DNA from: Bacteroidota bacterium
Lineage (GTDB): Bacteria; Bacteroidota; Bacteroidia; Flavobacteriales_F; PHOS-HE28
Direction of reading: 5' to 3'
DNA: 6,218 nt
Assembly (NCBI GenBank): GCA_023428865.1
Contig: JAEYWT010000193.1
Location: forward strand, 1 to 6,218
Shown here: positions 1 through 5,634 of the stretch, in pieces
Layout of the letters: the number at the start of each line of letters is the position of its first letter
Position numbering within the stretch: position 1 is the stretch's first letter
Translations under genes and position numbers: made by a program
Notes under the pieces: generated by a model
Database searches by the model: none
Told to the model about the DNA's origin: nothing
Seen by the model: only the letters and a program-made list of their open reading frames with translations

Positions 1-1587
1 GAGATCTTCAACTGGGTGCTCTTCTTCGGATTGATGATCGCCGTGTGGATGTTCGTGATGCGCCGGATCGGTGGCGGAGCGGGCCCCGGTGGCCAGATCT
101 TCAACATCGGAAAGAGCCGTGCGCAGGTCTTCGAGGGTGGCAAGAGCACCAACGTCACCTTCAAGGATGTGGCCGGCCTAGCCGAAGCCAAAGAGGAACT
201 GCAAGAGATCGTGGACTTCTTGAAGACACCCAAGAAATACACCGACCTCGGCGCAAAGATCCCCAAGGGAGCATTGCTCGTTGGCCCGCCGGGCACAGGT
301 AAGACCTTGCTCGCGAAAGCCATAGCTGGTGAAGCCAACGTGCCGTTCTTCAGCCTGAGCGGTTCGGATTTCGTGGAGATGTTCGTGGGCGTGGGCGCTA
401 GCCGCGTACGCGACCTCTTCAAACAAGCCAAGGAGAAAGCGCCGAGCATCATCTTCATCGACGAGTTCGACGCCTTTGGCCGCGCCCGTGGTCGTAGCGC
501 TAGCATGGGTGCCAACGACGAACGGGAAAACACCCTTAACCAGTTGCTCACCGAACTGGATGGCTTCGGCACCAATAGCGGCGTGATCCTGATCGGCGCC
601 ACTAACCGTGCCGATGTGTTGGACCGCGCCCTGCTGCGTCCCGGCCGTTTCGACCGCCAGATCTTCGTGGACATGCCCGACCTCAACGAGCGCGAAGAGA
701 TCCTGCGCGTTCACCTGAAGCCACTGAAGTTGGACGTGACCGTTGATGTATCCTTCCTGGCCCGCCAAACACCCGGCTTCAGCGGTGCCGACCTGGCCAA
801 CATCTGTAACGAAGCAGCGCTGATCGCCGCTCGCCGCAAGAAGACCAGTGTGGACAAACAGGACTTCCTGGACGCCGTTGATCGTGTGATCGGTGGTCTG
901 GAAAAGAAGAACAAGATCATCACCACCGAAGAGAAGAAGGCCATTGCCTACCACGAGGCCGGGCACGCCACGGTGAGCTGGTTGGTGGAACATGCCAGCC
1001 CGCTGATCAAGGTGACCATCGTGCCGCGCGGCCGTTCGCTGGGTGCCGCTTGGTACTTGCCCGAAGAGCGCCACCTGACCACCGCCGAGCAGATGCTCGA
1101 TGAGATGTGTGCCGCCTTGGGTGGCCGCGCCGCCGAAGACGTGATGTACGGCAAGGTGAGCACCGGCGCCCTTTCCGACCTGGAGAAGGTGACCAAGCAA
1201 GCTTACGCCATGATCACCGTTTACGGCCTCAATGACCGCATCGGCAACATCAGCTATTATGATAGTTCGGGGCAGAGCGAATACAGCTTCGGCAAGCCGT
1301 ACAGCGAAAAGCAAGCACAGACGATCGACGAGGAGGTGAGCAAGTTGGTGGAAGGCCAATACGCACGTGCCAAACGCATCCTCACCGAGAACAAGGACAA
1401 GCTCACCGCTTTGGCGAGCAAGTTGCTGGAGAAGGAGGTGATCTTCAAAGAGGATCTGGAGAAGATCTTCGGCGACCGCCCCTTCCAGAAACCGGAAACC
1501 CCTGCGAGCAACGGGCACACGAACGGCAGCAGCCAGGCCGCCGCACCTCAGCAGGAGACACCGGCCGGAAGCGAAGGCACGGTATAG
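1..1587 (+). CDS. ftsH: ATP-dependent zinc metalloprotease FtsH, 5'-truncated by the window
   Basis: This is a membrane-anchored AAA+ protease that unfolds and degrades misassembled membrane proteins and selected cytosolic regulators. The frame is already open at base 1, so the first transmembrane helix and periplasmic domain lie upstream; the GTG at 16 is not a real start. Visible in order: the second transmembrane helix (about codons 4-20), a Gly-rich linker, Walker A GPPGTGKT (283-306), pore loop MFVGVGA, Walker B IIFIDE (448-465), the second region of homology ATNRADVLDRALLRPGRFDR with its arginine fingers, the zinc site HEAGH (952-966) and the probable third zinc ligand Asp in GALSDLEK (about 1177). 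All catalytic residues are present. The C-terminus ends in a low-complexity Pro/Ala/Gln/Ser/Thr tail of about 30 residues. The Walker B flank reads DEFDAFGR where DEIDAVGR is usual. The TAG stop lies 15 bp before the next gene. The identification is secure. Confidence 0.98.
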   Translation, partial: EIFNWVLFFGLMIAVWMFVMRRIGGGAGPGGQIFNIGKSRAQVFEGGKSTNVTFKDVAGLAEAKEELQEIVDFLKTPKKYTDLGAKIPKGALLVGPPGTGKTLLAKAIAGEANVPFFSLSGSDFVEMFVGVGASRVRDLFKQAKEKAPSIIFIDEFDAFGRARGRSASMGANDERENTLNQLLTELDGFGTNSGVILIGATNRADVLDRALLRPGRFDRQIFVDMPDLNEREEILRVHLKPLKLDVTVDVSFLARQTPGFSGADLANICNEAALIAARRKKTSVDKQDFLDAVDRVIGGLEKKNKIITTEEKKAIAYHEAGHATVSWLVEHASPLIKVTIVPRGRSLGAAWYLPEERHLTTAEQMLDEMCAALGGRAAEDVMYGKVSTGALSDLEKVTKQAYAMITVYGLNDRIGNISYYDSSGQSEYSFGKPYSEKQAQTIDEEVSKLVEGQYARAKRILTENKDKLTALASKLLEKEVIFKEDLEKIFGDRPFQKPETPASNGHTNGSSQAAAPQQETPAGSEGTV

Positions 1588-1602
1588 GACCACCTCCACC
1601 CC

Positions 1603-1809
1603 ATGGCGAACTGGACGCCGATCCATACCGCCCGCGACCGGCACGAAGCCGAGGTGCTGCGCGGTCGCTTGGAGGCGCACGACATCCCCGCCGTGGTGAT
1701 GGATCAACGTTCGTCGGTGTATCCATCCATGGGTGCCATACAGGTATTGGTGGATCGGGATGACGTACTTCGGGCCATCCACCTGATCACCAACCAGCCT
1801 GAACCATGA
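1603..1809 (+). CDS. DUF2007 family small protein
   Basis: This 68-residue soluble protein has no signal peptide or membrane segment. It has the pattern of the DUF2007 family (described as putative prokaryotic signal-transducing proteins): an opening strand (WTPIHTA), a helix rich in charged residues (RDRHEAEVLRGRLEAHDI), a strand (PAVVMDQ), a loop with SSVYPSMG, a strand (IQVLVD) and a final helix (DDVLRAIHLI). The family fold is a small alpha/beta sandwich and its biochemical role is not established. The ATG at 1603 follows the ftsH stop by 15 bp, and the TGA stop overlaps the cdsA start as ATGA (1806-1809), which suggests translational coupling with cdsA. No clear Shine-Dalgarno is seen. 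The position between ftsH and cdsA hints at a role tied to membrane or lipid homeostasis, but that is inference only. The family call rests on recognised pattern. Confidence 0.85.
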   Translation: MANWTPIHTARDRHEAEVLRGRLEAHDIPAVVMDQRSSVYPSMGAIQVLVDRDDVLRAIHLITNQPEP

Positions 1810-2609
1810 AGGAACTCGGTATACGCGCCATCACCGGTGCGGTGTACGTGGCTTTGACCCTTGGCGCCGCCATGGCTGGCCCGTTCACCACCTTCCTGCT
1901 CTTTCTCCCAGTATGCGTCATCGGCATGCGCGAGCTCTACCTGCTCTATTGGAGCGATGCCGCCGAGCGCCCCGTGATCTGGACCATGCTCGCCGGGGCC
2001 ACCGTGTACATTGCTGTGGCCATGGCCTTCCTGGATAAAGACTGGTCCATGGGCTACACCGTGGCGCTGGCCTTCGCGCTCATGCTCATCTCCATCACCT
2101 GGACCCTGCTCACCGGCCAGCACGACCCCGCCCATACCCTCGGCGGCCTGTTGACCGGGATCCTTCTCGTGGCGGTGCCCTTCGGTCTGCTCACCCACTT
2201 CTTCGCGTATGGGAGCTGGCTGTTCATCGCCTTCATGGTGCTGCTCTGGACCAACGACACCGGCGCCTACCTCGTTGGTCGCGTTATCGGCCGTACCAGA
2301 TTATTGCCCGCGGTATCGCCCAAGAAGACCGTGGAGGGCCTGCTCGGCGGCATCGCGCTCACCTTGGTCGTGGCCTGGCTGTTCTCCACCTTCCACCAAG
2401 AGCTGCAGCTGCACGAATGGCTCACCGTTGCTGGCATCGTCGCCATCACCGCAACCCTGGGCGACCTGCTGGAATCAGCCTTCAAACGTGCCCGCGGGGT
2501 GAAGGATTCCGGCAATATCCTTCCCGGCCACGGCGGCATATTGGACCGTTTCGATGGTTTCGTGCTGGCCGTGCCTGCGGTCCTGCTCTATCTTGAACTG
2601 ATCCGGTAG
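1806..2609 (+). CDS. cdsA: Phosphatidate cytidylyltransferase (CDP-diacylglycerol synthase)
   Basis: This integral membrane enzyme converts phosphatidic acid and CTP to CDP-diacylglycerol and pyrophosphate, the branch point for all bacterial phospholipids. The 267 residues fit the family length. The protein is strongly hydrophobic with several membrane helices (about 8-22, 26-42, 57-76, 82-103, 112-132, 136-149, 179-196, 205-219 and 251-264). The conserved WTNDTGAYLVGR motif is at 148-159, SPKKTVEG at 171-178, and the complete CDP-DAG synthase signature runs from Ser224 to Asp250 (2475-2555), including SAFKRARGVKDSG and PGHGGILDRFD with its metal-binding aspartates. The ATG overlaps the preceding TGA, so translation is probably coupled. 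The gene ends in tandem stops (TAG TAG), and psd starts 7 bp after the first of them. The identification is firm. Confidence 0.97.
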   Translation: MKELGIRAITGAVYVALTLGAAMAGPFTTFLLFLPVCVIGMRELYLLYWSDAAERPVIWTMLAGATVYIAVAMAFLDKDWSMGYTVALAFALMLISITWTLLTGQHDPAHTLGGLLTGILLVAVPFGLLTHFFAYGSWLFIAFMVLLWTNDTGAYLVGRVIGRTRLLPAVSPKKTVEGLLGGIALTLVVAWLFSTFHQELQLHEWLTVAGIVAITATLGDLLESAFKRARGVKDSGNILPGHGGILDRFDGFVLAVPAVLLYLELIR

Positions 2610-2616
2610 TAGCTGA

Positions 2617-3318
2617 ATGCTCCGGCTATCTTTGGCGGCACCACTCCACGCACCCATGCGTCTTCACCGCGAAGGAACTCCCACGCTTCTGCTCGTTTCG
2701 GCCGTTGTCTGCTTCGGCCTCTTCGCCCTGTTGAAGTGGCCCGTACTGCCAACCTTCATCAGTGCCTTGTTGGGCATCGCACTGGTGGTGGTCTTTCTCA
2801 TCGTGGTGTGGTTCTTCCGCGTACCCAGCCGCAAGTTGCCAGATGACGATACGGCCATCATCTCCCCGTGCGATGGCAAAGTGGTGGTGATCGAAGAGGT
2901 ATTTGAACCCGAATATTTCAAGGACAAACGTCGGCAGGTCTCCATCTTCATGAGTCCGCTCAATGTCCACATCAACTTCCATCCCCTCGGCGGCACCACC
3001 ACATACTACAAATACCATCCTGGCAATTACCTGGTGGCTTGGCATCCGAAGAGCAGCACCGAGAACGAGCGCAGCACCGTGGTGAACAAACATCCGAAGT
3101 ATGGTGAAGTGCTCTTCCGCCAGATCGCCGGAGCCCTTGCCCGCCGCATCTGCACTTACGCCCGCGAAGGCCAACCTGCCCGCCAGGGTGCGGAGTTCGG
3201 CTTCATCAAATTCGGATCACGCGTGGATCTCTACCTGCCTCTGGATGCCAACATCGAGGTCGCACTCGGCGATGTAGTGACCGGCTCGGCTTCCGTGATC
3301 GCCCGTTTCAAGCATTGA
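2617..3318 (+). CDS. psd: Phosphatidylserine decarboxylase proenzyme
   Basis: This pyruvoyl-dependent enzyme decarboxylates phosphatidylserine to phosphatidylethanolamine at the inner membrane. It is the short type common in Bacteroidota. Two N-terminal hydrophobic segments (about 22-38 and 44-66) are followed by the catalytic domain. Expected active-site residues are Asp86 in SPCDGK, His118 in NVHIN and Ser201 in KFGSRVD. Self-cleavage at Gly200-Ser201 (codons 3214-3219) would give a beta chain of 200 residues and an alpha chain of 33 residues whose N-terminal Ser becomes the pyruvoyl group. The block STENERSTVV and RQIAGALARRI is typical of the family. The start is uncertain: the ATG at 2617 gives 233 residues, while the ATG at 2656 (220 residues) begins MRLHREG, where many relatives start. 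The longer form is listed because it lies 7 bp after the cdsA stop. No pssA is visible nearby. Confidence 0.95.
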   Translation: MLRLSLAAPLHAPMRLHREGTPTLLLVSAVVCFGLFALLKWPVLPTFISALLGIALVVVFLIVVWFFRVPSRKLPDDDTAIISPCDGKVVVIEEVFEPEYFKDKRRQVSIFMSPLNVHINFHPLGGTTTYYKYHPGNYLVAWHPKSSTENERSTVVNKHPKYGEVLFRQIAGALARRICTYAREGQPARQGAEFGFIKFGSRVDLYLPLDANIEVALGDVVTGSASVIARFKH

Positions 3319-3321
3319 CCG

Positions 3322-3861
3322 ATGAACAACTCGATCAAGACCGCACTCATCGTCATCATCGCCGCACTGGCCGTTGCGCTCATCGGCAAAGGATTGGTGG
3401 ATGGTGACCGTGCATCTGCTTCAACCGATAACACCAAGAACGCACCCACAAAAAGCCCCCTGGATGGCACCGGCCTGCGTTTCGATGGGCACTATCGCAA
3501 CCAGATCGGCGACCTGATCTACCTGATCAAGTTCTTCCCCGAAGGCCGTGTTGTAACCGTTAATGGCACCAAGGAAGTGGAGAAGGACCTGCCTGCCTAC
3601 CTCGTTCGCGAAACACGTGGCAACCCCGGACTTGGCCTACACAATGTTCCCGTGAAGGTGGCTGGCGACAGCCTCATTTTCGTGACCCGACCAGAGAAAG
3701 GTGAGATCGAATACCGTGGTGCAGTGGTAAGCGGATCGATGGTACGCTTCGTGCGTCACAGCCACATCACCGGCACACGTCAACTGATGGAATATGTGTT
3801 CCAGCCCGACGGTGCCGTGCCCTCAGAGCAGGATGGCGCGGAGGTCGTCCAGCCGCTGTAA
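3322..3861 (+). CDS. Hypothetical membrane-anchored or secreted beta-rich protein
   Basis: I do not recognise this 179-residue protein as a named family. An N-terminal hydrophobic segment (about 5-22, after Lys6) is followed by a Gly/Lys/Asp turn. It could be an uncleaved anchor or a signal peptide cut near the ASAS at 31-34. There is no lipobox cysteine. A short Ser/Thr/Asn/Lys/Pro-rich linker (about 32-48) leads to a domain (about 50-165) with alternating hydrophobic strands, including FDGHYRNQIGDLIYLIKFFPEGRVV, DSLIFVTR, EIEYRGAVV and MEYVF. This rhythm recalls small lipocalin-like or beta-sandwich proteins of Bacteroidota with a YLRFYxDGxV-type strand; that is a resemblance, not an assignment. 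The ATG follows the psd stop by 3 bp, so co-transcription with psd is likely, and the composition matches the neighbours. The last 39 bp overlap the 3' end of the convergent nucleotidase gene. Confidence 0.8.
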   Translation: MNNSIKTALIVIIAALAVALIGKGLVDGDRASASTDNTKNAPTKSPLDGTGLRFDGHYRNQIGDLIYLIKFFPEGRVVTVNGTKEVEKDLPAYLVRETRGNPGLGLHNVPVKVAGDSLIFVTRPEKGEIEYRGAVVSGSMVRFVRHSHITGTRQLMEYVFQPDGAVPSEQDGAEVVQPL

Positions 3862-4518
3862 CACGTACGTGGCTTCCTGATCGCCACCGCCGTTGGGTGC
3901 GAAGTGTGCCTGATCCCAACCGGCTCCGCGCGCGCCAGCGATGTCCGCCAACACGTTATCTCCGATCATCAAACTCTCCACAGCGGTGGCCTTGGTGCGG
4001 TCCAGCGCCTCCTTGAAGATACGCGGATCGGGCTTCTTGGCACCGGCCATTTCACTGGAAAGCACTAGGTCGAAATGCGCGTGCAATCCACTACACCGGA
4101 TCTTCTCTTCCTGCACCTCGTGGAAGCCGTTGGTGATGATGTGGATGCGGTATTGATCCCCAAGATCGTTGAGCAATGCCTTGGCTCCGGGCATCAACGC
4201 CGTTCGCTTCGGCGTCATGGCCAAGTAATCGTTGCCGAGGCGTTTGGCCAGCGGCTCGTCCTTAACCCCGAAGTGCAACAAGGTGTTCCTGAACCGCAAT
4301 ACGCGCAGCACATGCCGATCGATATGGCCGCTCTCGTAGCGCCGCCACAGGCCGTGGTTCACTTCTTCGTATGTGTCGATGAACTCATCCGCATCAGGGA
4401 TCCCAAGGTCTGCCAAGCGCTCCGCCGCGTGTAATTCGCGCAGTGTCTCACGCGAGTTGGTCTCGAAATCCCACAAGGTGTGGTCCAGGTCGAAGAATAG
4501 GTGCGCGTACCGTTTCAT
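3823..4518 (-). CDS. yjjG: YjjG-family HAD pyrimidine 5'-nucleotidase
   Basis: This cytosolic haloacid dehalogenase-superfamily phosphatase is most like YjjG, the noncanonical pyrimidine nucleotidase that removes phosphate from (often abnormal) pyrimidine nucleoside monophosphates. In the 231-residue form, motif I is FFDLDHTLWDF (residues 8-18, nucleophile Asp10 and acid Asp12), motif II is IITNGF (Thr129), motif III is the Lys in GAKKPDP (161/162), and motif IV is GDNVLADIAGA (Asp187, Asp192). The helical cap lies between motifs I and II (about 20-105). The DLDHTLWDF form and overall length fit this branch rather than Gph or beta-phosphoglucomutase. An ATG at 4533 would add MEFHP, but the ATG at 4518 is preferred: it gives MKRYAHLFFDLDHTLWDF as in relatives and overlaps the upstream gene's stop as ATGA (4518-4515). 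The 3' end overlaps the convergent gene by 39 bp. The exact substrate is inferred. Confidence 0.9.
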   Translation of the reverse strand: MKRYAHLFFDLDHTLWDFETNSRETLRELHAAERLADLGIPDADEFIDTYEEVNHGLWRRYESGHIDRHVLRVLRFRNTLLHFGVKDEPLAKRLGNDYLAMTPKRTALMPGAKALLNDLGDQYRIHIITNGFHEVQEEKIRCSGLHAHFDLVLSSEMAGAKKPDPRIFKEALDRTKATAVESLMIGDNVLADIAGARGAGWDQAHFAPNGGGDQEATYVLQRLDDLRAILL

Positions 4519-4973
4519 CGGATGAAACTCCACGCTGTGCTCAGCACCACCGACCAGATCAATACGGAGATCAACAGGCTTGGCAGGGTGCGCCGGTCAT
4601 GGCGGAAATACTTGGCGGCTAGTATCGCCGTAATGGGAACGGACAACGTAGGCGGTGCGAAGGACGCCAGACCGATGATGCCGTAACGCTGCTTCACTCT
4701 TACGATAAGCCGGTTGGTACGCGTGAATATCGGTTTTGGTGGAAGCCCCTTCGCGGTCCGGTCCTGCACCCGGCGGAGATAGCGCTTGCGGAACAACTCC
4801 AGCAAGCCTTTGCCGGAGAAGTAGAACGTGAGCATGCCTGCACTTCCACCGATCGCGGTGTAGACCAATGTCTTCACAAAACCGTGTCCCAGCCCATAGG
4901 AGACCAATCCGGCGAAAAGGAACTTCACCATGGCCGTGGCAACGACCGTGATGGCGCTGAGGAATTCCTGCAT
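4515..4973 (-). CDS. Uncharacterised four-helix membrane protein
   Basis: This 152-residue hydrophobic protein has no family I can name with confidence. Predicted membrane segments lie at about 8-28, 33-53, 98-120 and 130-150. Between the second and third is a strongly basic hydrophilic loop (about 60-95, with FRKRYLRR and RTNRLIVRVKQRYG), probably cytoplasmic by the positive-inside rule. The third segment begins YGIIGLASFAPPTLSVPIT (98-115), a Gly/Pro-rich start resembling the re-entrant segments of small-export (Sm_multidrug_ex-like) or DedA/VTT proteins; this is only a weak hint. Similar proteins annotated as hypothetical occur in Bacteroidota, as far as I recall. The start ATG lies 3 bp after the upp stop and the TGA overlaps the nucleotidase start as ATGA, so it is firmly embedded in the operon. 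A transport or membrane-trafficking role is possible but unproven. Confidence 0.85.
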   Translation of the reverse strand: MQEFLSAITVVATAMVKFLFAGLVSYGLGHGFVKTLVYTAIGGSAGMLTFYFSGKGLLELFRKRYLRRVQDRTAKGLPPKPIFTRTNRLIVRVKQRYGIIGLASFAPPTLSVPITAILAAKYFRHDRRTLPSLLISVLIWSVVLSTAWSFIR

Positions 4974-4976
4974 GGT

Positions 4977-5627
4977 CTACATCTTGGACCCGTAGGCCAG
5001 ATCACCGGCATCGCCAAGGCCCGGTACGATGTAGGCTTGCGCCGTCATCTCATCATCCACCGCACCGATCCAGAAGCGCGTTCCGGCGGGAAGGTGCAAC
5101 TTGGCGTATTCGAGTCCTTCGGCACTGGCGATCACCGCTGCTACATGCAGGGCCTTGGGCTTTCCCAAACGGAGCAGGGCCTTGTACACCAGCACCATGC
5201 TCCGCCCCGTGGCCAGCATGGGATCACACAATACCACCACGCGATCCTCCAACGATGGACTGCTGAGGTATTCCACTTCGATATCGAACGCGTCCTCGCC
5301 TTTGCGATGCTTGCGATAAGCGCTTACGAAGGCGCTATCCGCACGATCGAAGTAGTTCATGAAGCCCTGATGCAAGGGAAGGCCTGCGCGCAGGATGGTG
5401 GCTAGTACCGGCTGTTCGGCCATCAGATCGGTGCGCGCCACGCCGAGCGGGGTGGTCACTTCGGTCTCGGTGTACTCCAACGTGCGACTGAGTTCCAAGG
5501 CCATTACCTCCCCCACACGCTCCAGATTGCGACGGAACCGCATGGGATCCTTCTGCACGGTCACATCACGCATCTCAGCAATGAAGTGGTTCACCACGCT
5601 CCGCTGTTTCACCAATTCCATCACCAT
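4977..5627 (-). CDS. upp: Uracil phosphoribosyltransferase
   Basis: This cytosolic salvage enzyme makes UMP and pyrophosphate from uracil and PRPP. At 216 residues it matches the family length. Visible motifs are the ILRAGLPL segment (78-85), the PRPP-binding loop VVLCDPMLATGRSM (131-144), AAVIASAEGLEY (163-174) before the second half of the site, and the uracil-binding YIVPGLGDAGDLAYG (199-213). The PRPP loop reads ATGRS, where the E. coli-type enzyme has ATGGS, so an Arg replaces the second Gly (codon 5202-5204). The ATG at 5627 is used; the ATG at 5621 (two codons later) is an equally plausible start. The gene begins 7 bp after the stop of the acyltransferase-like gene and ends 3 bp before the membrane-protein gene. 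There is no Shine-Dalgarno. The identification is secure. Confidence 0.97.
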   Translation of the reverse strand: MVMELVKQRSVVNHFIAEMRDVTVQKDPMRFRRNLERVGEVMALELSRTLEYTETEVTTPLGVARTDLMAEQPVLATILRAGLPLHQGFMNYFDRADSAFVSAYRKHRKGEDAFDIEVEYLSSPSLEDRVVVLCDPMLATGRSMVLVYKALLRLGKPKALHVAAVIASAEGLEYAKLHLPAGTRFWIGAVDDEMTAQAYIVPGLGDAGDLAYGSKM

Positions 5628-5634
5628 GTTCTAC

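Noticed and set aside
1495..1584. Low-complexity Pro/Ala/Gln/Ser tail of FtsH as a possible frameshifted or fused segment
   Set aside because: The frame is continuous with the protease domain, and variable disordered C-terminal tails are common in FtsH, so no fusion or frameshift is needed.
178..1782. A 534-codon open frame antisense to ftsH
   Set aside because: It is an exact antisense shadow of a conserved gene. Its composition (His-, Gly-, Val- and Leu-rich, no motif) is what GC-rich codon bias produces on the opposite strand.
1704..2198. A 164-codon minus-strand frame across the DUF2007/cdsA junction
   Set aside because: Its translation is full of Gly, His and Glu with no fold pattern, and it runs opposite two well-supported genes.
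2626..3174. A 182-codon open frame antisense to psd
   Set aside because: It lies wholly inside psd, has no recognisable domain, and is explained by the codon bias of the sense gene.
3862..3871. Perfect 10-bp palindrome CACGTACGTG just after the plus-operon stop
   Set aside because: It lies within nucleotidase codons, has no T-run and no loop. A 10-bp palindrome is expected several times by chance in 6 kb, so it is not called as an operator or terminator.
4075..4434. A 119-codon plus-strand frame opposite the nucleotidase gene
   Set aside because: It is opposite a gene with all HAD motifs intact and shows no motif of its own.
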